From contig CM042962.1 of NCBI GenBank assembly GCA_023678885.1, positions 29,378,677-29,442,676 on the forward strand: a stretch of 64,000 nt of DNA, in the 5' to 3' direction. A model generated the notes under the pieces. It was not told the origin of the DNA and made no database searches. It saw nothing but the letters and a program-made list of their open reading frames with translations. Numbering within the stretch: the stretch's first letter is position 1; each line of letters starts with the position of its first letter. This stretch comes from Pogostemon cablin (taxonomy: Eukaryota > Streptophyta > Magnoliopsida > Lamiales > Lamiaceae). Positions 11,465 through 23,500 of the stretch are shown piece after piece. Position numbers and translations under genes: made by a program.

Positions 11465-11547
11465 CTGGATTCTCATCATCGCCCATTTCATCTTCATATT
11501 TCTGCAGAATGTCAGGTGCCCCATACCATTTCCTCAACTTTGAGCCC
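11465..11547 (-). other. Isolated exon-like fragment
   Basis: On the minus strand an 83-bp stretch is bounded by ...gaaacAG and CCAG|GTAACA and is open, reading SKLRKWYGAPDILQKYE then DEMGDDENP. It looks like one internal exon of a host gene. No other exon was found beside it. Family not assigned. Confidence 0.4.
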
Positions 11548-11748
11548 CTGTTTCAAGAAAAATTAACACATTCTTATAATCATGCATTATGAGATAGACA
11601 ACTTAGTCACAACTACTGTTTAGAAATCAAATTAAGTCCTGATGTAAGTAATACCTATTAAAGTAAACAAAAAAAAATACATGCATATAATTTAGTAAAT
11701 ACAAATTCTTATATATTTGAATTAAATATATGTTTGATATACTAGGAT

Positions 11749-11992
11749 TCGAATTCTCTATGCCCAGAAGAATTTAAAGATATATATGGAAGGGAAATGA
11801 CGTTCAAAATTGGAGTTAAAGTTTCAGAAAAATCATATGATTCAAATGATGAACAAGATTTACATACTATACTCAAAATATGCACTGACCGCCAAATATA
11901 TCAAAATATGATCGTAACATGGATCCACTCCAGGTACAAAATTAATTTTATGTTATAAATTATACTGATTTTAAACTTAAAATAGATTTATC

Positions 11993-12052
<60 letters not shown>

Positions 12053-12414
12053 ATTAATGTTTTATTTATTTATAAATTAAATAATATTTTTTTATTACAA
12101 CTTCAGTTATCAGATCCACTTTCCAAGGGGTTGATTGAAGAAAGTGAGAAAAACTCAAAGGCAAGTTTTGCAAATTTACTCATTAGTTAAAATATTTTTT
12201 TATTGAATTGCTTAAACATTTGAAATATTTTAATTTCAGGATGATTCAACTTATGATGAGGTCAAAACCCACTCAAGGTTAATATTGGTGTTGATGATAT
12301 CATTGAAATTTTGGATGATTCAAATGTGAAAAAGAAACTATTTGATGTTGATTCATCTTCAAGTGTTTCATCCAAGGTTCTAAGAAAAGTGAATGTTAAG
12401 CTCGAGAAGATTTA
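11749..12414 (+). pseudogene. RPA70-like gene remnant of the Helitron
   Basis: Three exon-like blocks. At 11749-11939 the frame reads SLCPEEFKDIYGREMTFKIG and later ILKICTDRQ, resembling the C-terminal OB-fold of replication protein A large subunit. At about 12108-12162 it reads LSDPLSKGLIEESEKNSK. From 12241 an acidic, serine-rich tail ends KVNVKLEKI and TAA (12414). A frameshift lies near 12280. A (TA)n tract (about 11995-12049) fills the first intron. Plant Helitrons often carry such genes. The match is from remembered family features and is moderate. Confidence 0.5.
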
Positions 12415-13487
12415 AGTTTAATTAGTTACTTCGTCATCTCAATAAGTCACAAACAATTTCTGTTTTTTCAGTTTTTTTTAAATAAATCTATTAAAACCTT
12501 AATAAGTTATATGAACAATTTATGTTGTTAGTGTCATCTTTATGACACTAAGTTTGTTAAATTCATCTTTATGACACTAAATTTATTAAATATTTGATAG
12601 TATTATGTCATCTTATTAAATATTATTTTAAAGATTGCGATTTATTGGTTTAAAAATATTCTCATTTATTATCATGTTTTGGTTGCAATTTTTTTAAGAT
12701 TGCATGATAAATTAGTTTGTAAAGTAGGCAAGAAATTCAACCATAAAAAATCTAATATTTTAAGTTAAATTACATGTACGCTTTAAAAATTATTTTATTT
12801 AATTTAATTATTCAAACTTCTATGTTTATATTATAAATAAACTTAATCAATCAATTATCATCAATCACTTAAACTAAAAATCTGTATTCTTTGATCCATT
12901 TTTGAAATTAATTAATATTAATAAATAAAACTTCAATATAAAGTAAGTCATTATTATGAATTGATTATTACCATACTATAAACAATAATTGATCCAACAA
13001 TTATCAATCACTTAAACTTAAAAATTTATTCTATTTGATGCTGAGATTAATAATAATAAATATAACTTCAACATAAATTAATTGATTATTACTATATTTT
13101 GTCCAATAATTGTTCCACAGACATAATTATAATAATTGATTACTACCATATTTAACCCAATTATTATGATAATAATAATAATATTTATTATTATTATAAT
13201 TACTCATAAATTAGTTTAATTATGTTATAATTTAAATCTATTTGATTTACATCATTGGATTTGATTACAAAACTATTTTTTAATCTCAACCACTCATTAA
13301 ATGATTTAATCTAATCCATTCATCACATTCATTACAATTATGAGATAAGATATTGGCCATATCTTTTTTAATCTCAACCACATATGTCCATTCATCATAT
13401 TCATCACAATTATGAGGTAAGATCTTGGCCATATCTTTTTGAATCTCAACCACATTTCTCTTCCTAATATCATCATTTTTTATTTGT

Positions 13488-13541
<54 letters not shown>

Positions 13542-13978
13542 GTGAAGATTTTATATGAATTACTATATATATTAAGTTAAATTACATGTTCGCTTTAAAA
13601 GTTCTTTTATTTGATTATAATTATTCTTTTAATTCATTATGATTATGATAAATATATATTGATATTTGATTAAATATATATTACAACATTTATAATATAA
13701 CCTTGAATTTTTTTAATTATGTTATAATTTAAATCTATTTGATACATTTGAGATTAAATATTGGCCAATATTTGATCCACAAACATATTTATAATAATTG
13801 ATTACTACCATATTTAACCCAATTATTATCTTGTCTATATAAATTTCGAAAACATTAGAAGGATCTAATCATTTCGAAAGTCACAAGGGTATATATATTT
13901 ATATTTAATTAGTAATATTCACTCATATATTATATTATTACTTTCCTAATATTCTTACATTTTTTATATTTTTTTTAG

Positions 13979-14980
13979 ATGATCAAGCAAAGTGTTCAAC
14001 AGATTGTTCGACAGAAATTCATCCTTATACATCTACAGGTATATTTTATTTATCATTATCTTATTAATTTTTTCAATATTTTTATTTATTTTCTTTTTTA
14101 AAAAAATATATGGTTACTTATTCAATCTTATAATAGATTGAAGAAATAATATAAGAAAAAATAATACACTCAGAAAAGTAACTTTTTATTGTGAACATTT
14201 TGTATTATAAATTTAAATATATAAAAATCTATTTATCTCTTAATGAAATCATTGTCCCAGATAATCAAACAGATGAACCACCCATGATGACAAATGTAGA
14301 GATATTTTTGAATGAATAATACTTGATAAATGTTCATATTATACAGTCTAATAACTCTGAAAACGATGAAGAAATGACATTTGTTGGAGATTCATCACAT
14401 TCTGATGAAAATAATGAAATTTTAGAAAATAGCCACAATGTTAATATCTGTAAGTAAATTAATTTCATCTTATTTATTTCATTTATTTCCACAATTTTTG
14501 AATACTAATATAACAATTATGTAATGTTATTCAGCAAATTCATACAATAATTTTGGAGAACAAAAGTTTGCATGAGAACATTGCGACTCATTGTTTTGGT
14601 TCGATGAGAGAGTACGTTCTTATCCTAAATCAAAACGACCAATATATTCTCTTTGTTGCATGAAAGGGAATGTAAGATTGCCTTATTTGAAAAGACCACC
14701 ACAACTATTGGAGGAGTTACTAATGGGTTTAAGTCCTCGATCTAAATATTATTTGAAGCACATACGTTCTTTCAATGGTATGTTTTCATTCACATCCATG
14801 GGTGGCAAAATAGACAATAGTGTTAATGATGGGCGATCTCCACCAATGTTCAAAATAAGTGGACAAAATTACCATCTAATGGGAAGTTTGGTTCCACCAG
14901 ATGGTTCTTCACCTAAGTTTGCGCAACTATATATTTATGATGTGGAGAATGAAATATCCAATCGGTTGAATTATGTTGGG
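13979..14980 (+). pseudogene. Helitron Rep-helicase, N-terminal part
   Basis: Exon-like acidic blocks at about 13979-14040 and 14262-14452 (PPMMTNVE, MTFVGDSSHSDENNE) lead to 14550-14980. There a frame beginning near HCDSLFWFDERV holds the typical N-terminal segment: YSLCCMKGNVRLPYLKRPP, FNGMFSFTSMGGKID, FKISGQNYHLMGSL and FAQLYIYD. A donor-like GTAAG follows at about 14981. One internal TGA occurs in the acidic exon. Confidence 0.75.
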
Positions 14981-15126
14981 TAAGTTTATACGTGTTAAGA
15001 TTTATTACCAATCAATTCTTTGTTGGATAAACTTATTGGACACAAATTGATTACGATTTTTTAATAGTAATTATTTTAAATTTGTTATAGAACTGCAAAT
15101 TAAATTCTTAATTAACTTTTTGCAAA

Positions 15127-17180
15127 ATGAAAGATACAGCTGATAGACTTCATGAAGAAATTGTTTATTCGTTGAAATCAATGTTAGATGAGCATAATGT
15201 TCTTGCTAAGAACTTTAGAATGGTTGGTGAGACAATACAAGAAGGTTGTAATGATGTTAAATTAATTCTACGTGGAAGACGGGGTACTGATGTACGTACA
15301 TATAAAACTCCAACAATATCAGAGGTGGCTGCATTGATTGTAGGTGATTTTGATTATGATATGGGAGATAGAGATATCTTAGTAAAATCAAAGGATGGAT
15401 TCATACAGAGAATAAATGAATTAAATGCTTCTTACCTAAGTTTACAATATCCATTGTTATTTCCTTATGGCGAAGATGGTTACAGGGAAGACATTCCATT
15501 ATCAAATATTAGAACATTTGGCACAGCCTGTCGAAAGAGAGTAAGTGTTAGAGAATTTTTGGCATTTCTCTTGCAGGATAGAGAAAATGAGTTCTCTACA
15601 ATACTAAGGTCTAAAAGACTCTTCCAGCAATTCATTATTGATGCTTATACAATGGTAGAAAAGGTAGAATGAAGTACATTAGAATGAATCAGAAAAAATT
15701 AAGGAGTCACATGTATAACCGTTTAGAGGATGCAATTTTTAATGGTGAAACTAATCCAAGAACCCAGTGCAGAAGAATTATCCTACCTCATTCTTTAATT
15801 GGTGGCCCACGGTGTATGGTTCAAAATTATCAGGATGCAATGGCAATTTGTTGATGGATAGGTTATCCTAACCTATTTATTAATTTTACATGCAATCCTA
15901 GATGGCCAGAGATTGAACGTGCCCTTAAACCAAAGGGTTTAAGGGCTGAGGATAGACCCGACATTGTGGCCAGAGTGTTTAAGATGAAGTTAGATTCACT
16001 CATTGATGATTTACACAAAAAGAAATATTTTGGCAAGATTGATGCAGGTATGTTAATTTTACTTCTTTTATATTCACTACAAGGTTTTTGTTTAAATTTT
16101 TTTAATTTTGAATAATTTATACTTATAGGACTACTTCTGCATTCTAATGAAATTAATAAATCTACCATAAAACAAAATATATCATATAATCACTATACAT
16201 TAAAGTCTTATATTACATACTCATAACTTTTTAAATTACTTATGGAAAATGCTCAAAATATCCATTGGTCATAATTACAGGACAATTAATGACAAAATAT
16301 TATTAATTTTAAAAGAAACAATACTTATTCGTACTTCTGCATATTAATAATAAATTAATTCACCAAATATAATTCATTTATAAAGTATTAATATTTAATG
16401 GAACACTATAGCATTTAAATGAAATTACTTAACCAAAAAAGATAATATCTCAAATAATAAATATTTATTAACATATATTCTTACATACCTATAATTATAT
16501 GAATTTATTGTTTTGGTAATATATAAATAATACTTAAATAGAGAAATTTAATATTTATTTTTAAGAAATTGTATGTGTTTTTTGACAACAATTAAAGTTT
16601 TAACTTTTTCCTAAAGTGTGTATACAGCAGGAAAAAAATAACTATTTCATAATTATATTCGTTGCAGTTTTTTATACAGTAGAATTTCAAAAGAGAGGTC
16701 TACCACATGCTCACATTCTACTGTTCTTACATAATGGTCGTAACGATCCAACAGGTGATGAAATTGACAAAATAATTTCTGCTGAAATTCCCAATAAAGT
16801 AGTAGATCCTGAGTACTATGATGTTGTTTGTGACTATATGATCCACGACCCATGTGGAAATATTGAAAAAGATGCACCATGCATGTCTGAGAATGGTGAT
16901 TGTACAAAATTTTTTCCAAAAAAATACTGTGACTCCACAACCACTTATTCCGATGGTTATCCGATTTATAGAAGAAGAAACAATAGAAGAAGTATAGTAA
17001 AAAATGAGATAGAACTTTACAATTTGTACGTTGTCCCACACAACCATAACCTATTACTCAAATTCGGTGCTCATTTAAACATTGAATGATGCAACCAGTC
17101 AAGATCAATAAAATATTTATTTAAATACGTCAATAAGAGACATGATCGAATATCAACAACTTTCAGCAAAAGAGGGGATG
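15127..17180 (+). pseudogene. Helitron Rep (HUH endonuclease) part
   Basis: 15127-15672 encodes the Helitron-like N domain (LQYPLLFPYGEDGY, QQFIIDAYTMVE). It continues through breaks to NCRRIILPHSLIGG-like sequence (15770), then FINFTCNPRWPEIERA (15875). After an intron-like AT-rich gap (16050-16660) the HUH motif appears as RGLPHAHILLFLH at about 16695. A cysteine-rich stretch follows (HDPCGN, CTKFFPKKY) and then SIKYLFKYVNKRHDR with the catalytic-tyrosine region at about 17105. Stops at 15852 (CGA to TGA?), 17087 and 17259 (TGG to TGA?) and 17210 are of the C-to-T type. In an active element this domain nicks and joins single strands during rolling-circle movement. Confidence 0.85.
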
Positions 17181-17950
17181 GAGAAGAATCATCTATAGTT
17201 GATGAAATTTAGATGTATTATGATTGTCGCTACATTTCTCCATGTGAAACAGCTTGAAAAATTTTTGGCTTTGAAATTCAGTATAGGTACCCTCCGGTTG
17301 AGCGCCTTAGCTTCCATCTGGAAAATGAGCAGTGTGTTATATTCGATGATTCTGAGAATCTGGATTCTGTTATGAGCAAAGCATCAGTAAGGGAGAGTAT
17401 GTTATTGGCCTGGTTCGAAGCCAATAACAAATACCCCGATGCACGTGAATTATTGTATGCTGAATTTCCACAAAAGTTTGTGTGGAAAAGAGATACGAGG
17501 GAATGAGTAAGAAGAAATATGAGGAAGGCTGTTTGAAGGATTACATATGTACCACCTGGATCAGGAGATATTTATTATCTGAGAATTCTTATTAATGTTG
17601 TTAGTGGCCCAACTTGCTATGAAGATTTCAGAAGAGTTAATGGATTTGTGCACACAACATATCGAGATGCATGTTATGCACGTGGTTTGCTTGATGATGA
17701 AAAGGAATATATAGACACTATTATTGAATGTGCACAATGGTTAACTGGACAACCTTTGAGGGAATTATTCGTTAATATCCTCATTTATGGATCTGCAAGC
17801 ATGCCCGAAAATATATGGAAAGGATGCTGGGTATATTTATCAGAGGACATTCTCCACAATCAAAGGAAAATTTTGAGATTTCCAGGTTCAACTTTTTACA
17901 TAACAAAATTTAATATTATTGATTCTATACCAAATTACGATGTTTGTGTT

Positions 17951-18042
<92 letters not shown>

Positions 18043-18979
18043 TTATCTGTTTAATTTTAAAATTCAAGTTTAGAGATGTCAGAACAACAAATAAAAAATG
18101 AATGTTTATCCCAGATAAATACTTTATTGCATCAGTTTGGAAAGAGTCTTTTGGATTTTGAAGGGACGCCTTTACCAGTAAACGATGAAGATACAACCCA
18201 TGACAACCGTTTGGTATTTATTGACAGTTCTTACAATAGAACTTCATTAAAAAAGAACATGATAAGTTGATGTAGAAAATTAATGATGATCAAAGAGAGA
18301 TACATGATAAGTTGATGGAGAGTGTTGGATCCAATGATGGTGGCGTATTTTTTTGTGTATGGTTGTGGTAGAACAGGAAAGACATTTTTGTGGAAAACCA
18401 TATCAGCTTCTATGAGATCAAGGGGAAATATTATTTTGAATGTTGCATCGAGTGGCATAGCTTCACTTCTTTTACTAGGTGGCCGAACTGCTCACTCAAG
18501 ATTCTCAATTTCACTTAATGTTTCTGAAGATTCAACATGCAATGTGAATCAGGGAAGTGATCAGGCACAACTGCTTAGCCTTTGCAAACTCATTATATGG
18601 GATGAAGCACCTATGGTTCACAAATATTGCATAGAAGCTTTGGATAGGACAATGCATGATGTTATGCAATTAGTCAGCACTGAAAATGCAGAAAAGTCAT
18701 TCGGTGGGAAAACAATAGTGTTTGGTGGTGATTTCAGACAAGTTCTACCAGTCGTGCCAAAAGGAAAACGACAAGATATTGTTAGAGCAACTATAAATTC
18801 ATCATATGTTTGGGATTATTGCACAGTCATTCGTCTAACAAAAAATATGAGATTGATTAAGCAACGAATGATGATGAGAGACATGATCTCAAAGACTTCA
18901 CTGAGTGGATATCTGATATAGGTGATGGAACAATCGGAAAAGATACTGATTATGGCACTATAATTGAAATCCCATCCGA
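17180..18979 (+). pseudogene. Helitron PIF1-type helicase part, truncated
   Basis: 17280-17950 gives the region between Rep and helicase (YPPVERLSFHLENEQ, WFEANNKYPDARELLY, TYRDACYARGLLDD). A (TA)n tract (17954-18035) interrupts it. 18322-18921 holds a SF1 helicase start: Walker A GCGRTGKT, ASSGIASLLLLGGRTAHS, Walker B IIWDEAPM, and GGDFRQVLPVV. After one frameshift DFTEWISDIGDGTIG can be read to about 18979, where homology stops. The C-terminal helicase motifs are missing, so this copy cannot be autonomous. Confidence 0.85.
17954..18035. repeat. (TA)n microsatellite
   Basis: About 82 bp of TA dinucleotides inside the Helitron. The Tyr-Ile repeat frame over it is an artefact. Confidence 0.97.
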
Positions 18980-19107
18980 CCGTCTCACGCCCGTCTCACA
19001 AATAACCTGTCTCACAAGAGAGTGTCTCTTATATTTAATATATAAATTGTTTTACGTACAAAATACTTTATTAAAAAAATTATTAAACAATTCATTTGTA
19101 ACTAGTA

Positions 19108-19306
19108 CTCCCTCCCTCCTGAAAATTGGTCATTTGCTTTTTGTGCGTAAATTAAATAGTATTATTATTTTATGTATAGTGAGTAGTTGTATTAGTAGTG
19201 AGTAGTGGGCCACATGTGTGGCCTTTTTACAAAAAGTGGGAAATGTGGACATTTGGATATGACGCCCAATATAGTAAAATGGGGGCCTTTCGGTGGGAGG
19301 GGGGAG
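19108..19306. mobile_element. Stowaway-like MITE
   Basis: Ends CTCCCTCCCTCC on the left and GGGAGGGGGGAG on the right, flanked by TA (19106-19107 and 19307-19308), as in Tc1/mariner-derived Stowaway elements. The inner phrase tgacgcccaatat recurs in the element at 37010. Confidence 0.8.
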
Positions 19307-19362
19307 TATTATTTAATCACAAATTTCTTATGATAAATATATACTAAGCTATTAACGTATCA

Positions 19363-19545
19363 ATTTGCTTTTTGTATGTTGATTAAAAAATATTATTATT
19401 TTATATAAAGTGGGTAGTTGTATTAGTAGAGGGTGGTGGGTCATGTGTGGGTCCATTTAGCTAAAAATAAAAAATGGATATCTTTATAATAAATTATCAA
19501 AATGATAAAATGAATATATTATCAATGGGCACGGATGGAGTATGA
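19363..19545. mobile_element. Stowaway-like MITE, left end lost
   Basis: Internal sequence (ttgctttttgt, tagttgtattagtag, gggtcatgtgtggg) parallels 19130-19230, and the right end cggatggagta fits the family inverted repeat. No left end is visible. Confidence 0.55.
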
Positions 19546-19838
19546 ATTGTTTACATATTAGATAGTCAGTATGAAAAAAAATTAAATCAAGGATAATAAA
19601 TGCGTAAAAGAATAAAGAGTAAGTATTATGTGACATGATAGTATTTTTTAAACATAAAAAATTATTTTTTGAAGAGTATTAATTTTTATTAAAAAATTTC
19701 ATGTTTTTAAAAGTAAATTTCCATGTAGTAAAAAGTAACCGATATTTAAAGAGTATTTTTTTATTTAAATATATAATCTTAAAAAAATAATATTTCATCA
19801 ACTAAACTAACTAAAAACATTGAACCCACATACAAAGT

Positions 19839-20035
19839 ACTCCCTCAATCCTCCCCTAAAGAGTCTCATTTTTCTATTTTGGCGCGTCCGCTCTTAAGAA
19901 TCTCATTTCATTTTTTACATAAATAGGACCCACACATGCCCATTAATATAATTAAAAAAGGGGGCCCACACACCCACTAATACAAATACTCACTACAAAT
20001 TAAATAATAATACTTCTTCTTGAGTTGGTCTCTTG
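19839..20035. mobile_element. Partial MITE, Stowaway-like left end
   Basis: CTCCCTCAATCCTCCCC after TA, followed by agagtctcattttt and later acccacacatgcccatt. No matching right end was found. From 20036 to about 20330 come AT-rich repeats (ataagggtacaacattttgt twice; acttcttaattcacgtttaaaa twice) with no gene. Confidence 0.5.
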
Positions 20036-20504
20036 TGTCCCCATGTGTACAAAATGTATAAGGGTACAACATTTTGTTCTATAGTATATACATTTTAATT
20101 ATAAGGGTACAACATTTTGTTTTTAAGAGTATATACACTTTTATTAATTTTTTTTAAGGAAATAAGAGTATACCTCCTTACACTAAAAAATATTCAAATT
20201 AATATTAAAGGGTATCTGAACACACATTATAGAGGGCACACAATTTTAGCCATACTTCTTAATTCACGTTTAAAAACAATTTTAGCCATACTTCTTAATT
20301 CACGTTTAAAAAGCAAATGAATATTTTTATTGCGGATGCAAGGAGTATTTTTACCAATAAGATTCACAGTTTGCCAAATAATAAATGGACGTTAGAGTAT
20401 AGGCGCTCTACCACACGAGACGAACACACAATTAGTACGAAAGAAGGAGAAAAGAAAGTTGAGAAATTAACATTCGAGTGAGAGAGAGTTGAGAAGTTGA
20501 TCCA

Positions 20505-23500
20505 ATGAAGTTGACTGTGCTTTTAAGCATATTTTGGGCTTTGAATTTACTGTATGGAGAATGGTTTGCTTATTTGGCTCCTTCACTGTGGACATGTTCT
20601 TGGCCTCATCTTCAGCGCTCGTCTTCGTCTGCCTCGGTAAAACCCCTTCTATAGTTGAAAATTTTCAGCATCTTTTTCTTAGCGGGGTGGGTGGAATGGT
20701 GTTTTATTTTACACATCGATCAAAATAATTGTTGTTAGAGCTGCTGAAAGAAAGACTGAGATTGATGTGATTGATTATTTAGCTCTCTCTATAATGCTGG
20801 GCGTGCTAAAATTTAGATCTTGCATTATGATGGGCCACTATAATAATCTTGATTTGATTTGATTTTAGATTGTTACCATCTTCGATGTAGATTTCTTTTT
20901 CTTATGATTTTGTGTGTGTGGGAGGGTGTGGGGAAAGGGGTTTACAATTATGCATTTAGATGCAGGTTTTATGCAGGCAATATTTCAAGAAAATAAGGGG
21001 GTATGAGTTCTTTGTATTTCTATATCCTCATACTTAGAATTCATTTTGAATTGCTTATTTGAGTTAGGACTTGAAGGGTGAGAAAAACTTAGTTGGCATA
21101 TCTTTTATGGAAGAAATCTTCGTATATAAACCACAAGACATAATTTGAGAGCTAGTTTTTCTTGAATATTTTTGAGAGAGACACAGTGTGTGCCTCCAGT
21201 TCCTTCTGTATGGCTTACTTTGCTTGTTTTAGATTATATGATCGCTAATGTTGTTTTATTTCAGTGAGTTTCTGGAATAAGTCAAAACTTTGCTGTTCTT
21301 GGTAGTCTATCCAGAATTACAATTCCCTTGACCAAGTTTAAAAAAATAGTTTCTTTGTACTTCTTGTTATATTCTTAAGATTTATAAAATGCGAGAGGGT
21401 GCATTCTCATGGTGTTATCTCTGAACATCTCAGCTGAATGGAGTTGATTATTCAAGTAGCTATGTGAAAATTGCTGTTATTACAGACCCTCAGGTAAATA
21501 TCCTAGTAAATGTAATTGCCATTTCTTGATATTGTTTCTGTGTTTAATACTGTCACCTGAAAGTGATCTACCTATATTACTGTATTGATTTGGATTTTTA
21601 ATTGATAGCTCATGGATAGCACCTCCCTTCATCTTTCTCCGAAATCACTTGCTCTGGATATTGCTCAATTCTATACAGATTTATACATGCGCAGGGCCAT
21701 CCTCTCTTCTGTATTACCCTTCAATCCAGATGTTGTTTTGTTTCTTGGTGATTACTTTGATGGGGGTGAGAGGCTATCAGATGAAGATTAAGCGAAATTT
21801 TAAAAATAATATGAAAAATTATATATCTAATTGGAGATGCTATAGATGATCGAGTTGTGACTAAGTAAAGCTCGGGGCACTCATAAAACCATATATTTCA
21901 TCTCATTGAACTTAAAATTATCACACCCCCCGTCTAGAACCCAAAATCTCATCCACATTCCATTCATGTTTTATTTCTTACTTTGATTGATTGTTTATGG
22001 TGAACATGCTCTTCATTAAATAGAAGTGATCATCCACATCTGATATTCTTGGGTATTGTGGGATTTTAAAATGAAGTCTACGAAACAAATTGAAAGTTGA
22101 AACTACGTACCTCAATTAGATGGCTGGATGTGACCATGCTTTTTTTTTCTCTCTCTCTCTCTAGTATTTCCAGTTGAATATTTAAAGCTTATACACTTCA
22201 TTTTCTTCTTTTTGTCCTTGTTCCCGAGGTTTCTATCTCATTGTCCGGTCAACTAGTGTATTCATCTCATACCCAAAAAGATTTTATCCTAGCAACTGTT
22301 CTGAGATATTTTTTGATTTATTATTCTTATAGATGGCAGGAGTCTTTGGGCCGTTTTAGGCATATTTTCAACTTGAATTTGATTCAGAAAACTTCAAACA
22401 TAAAAGTATACTACCTTTCTGGAAACCATGACACAGGGTATGCTGCTTTCAACTCTCAAAAGCCAGAGGTATGTCACATTCTACTCCTCAAATGTGGTAT
22501 AATTGGACTATGAATATCTTCAATCATCTTAATTTTTTGAAAAGGAGAAAAAAAGAGAGGTAATATTTATACCTAAATTAATCCGAATTGATGCGAATCT
22601 CAATGACCAAAAATTGACAATTGCCTCCAGGAGATTATATTCTTGATGTTGTTCATAATCTTTTATCTCCTTTATCTAATCTATGTTGTGCAGATTGTCA
22701 AACGCTATGAAAGAGTTTTTGGTGATAGGAACTATAAAGTGACACTTGGAAAAGTGGACTTCTTTGCCATTGACGCACAGACTGTGGATGGTAATGGTTG
22801 ATCTCTCGGATTATGCATACTTTGTTGTAACTCAGTTTATGGTTAATTTCACAAGTCCTGCTTTGGCACAGTTGATAGCTGCAGCTTGCTAGCTTTTTAA
22901 TGATACCTGCGGAACGACAATAATTGGCTCGTCATTAATTTGATGTAATTTTATTTATAGATTTTATATGAATCTGTAATAAGAATACAATTTAGCCCCT
23001 AAAACTCGTAAAAGAAATTTGATTTTGTTTCTTTCACACTATGCATAGAAGCCATATTGCTAAGTTCTGATCAATTCCAGGTCGCATTAATTATAACTTG
23101 CCACATTTTTACTAGAGAAGAAAAATGCTGTCTACGGATTGGCTCTAAAATTTGCTGCTACTGGGCATCCACTCCAGCATAACAACTATTATTTAATTAC
23201 AGGTTATCCACGAGGTAACCTCACATCTGCTACCTGGGATTTCATCAGAAGTGCTTCTGAAGGTATTGTTATTTGAATTTAAGTAAAAAAATTGTTTTGT
23301 TCATTTAATACGGTCCCCTGAAATTCTTAAATTTTATCCAGATGCTTCTAGTAATCCAAGAGTCTTGTTGACTCACATCCCTTTGTATCGGCCGGACTGG
23401 ACTTCCTGTGGGCCTCATCGATCTTCTCCAATTATCAATCAAGTAAGATGTTAAGATTGTGTACTGTTACCTTAATTTTGTGCTAGTTTTGGTATACTTC

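Larger units (their letters stand above)
11749..18979 (+). mobile_element. Decayed autonomous-type Helitron
   Basis: An RPA-like gene (11749-12414) is followed on the same strand by a Rep-helicase gene (about 14.5-18.98 kb), the usual arrangement of plant Helitrons. Both are broken, and the helicase stops at about 18979 without its C-terminal part. The 5' TC end and the 3' hairpin/CTRR end could not be identified, so these limits are only those of recognisable coding sequence. Between the genes, 12415-13978 is AT-rich and includes a (TA)n run at 13491-13539 and two diverged copies of an ataattgattactaccatat phrase. Confidence 0.8.

Noticed and set aside
17919..18101. Open frame encoding a Tyr-Ile repeat
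   Set aside because: It is a translated (TA)n microsatellite; the same applies near 26153-26265, 51557-51739 and 52868-53065.
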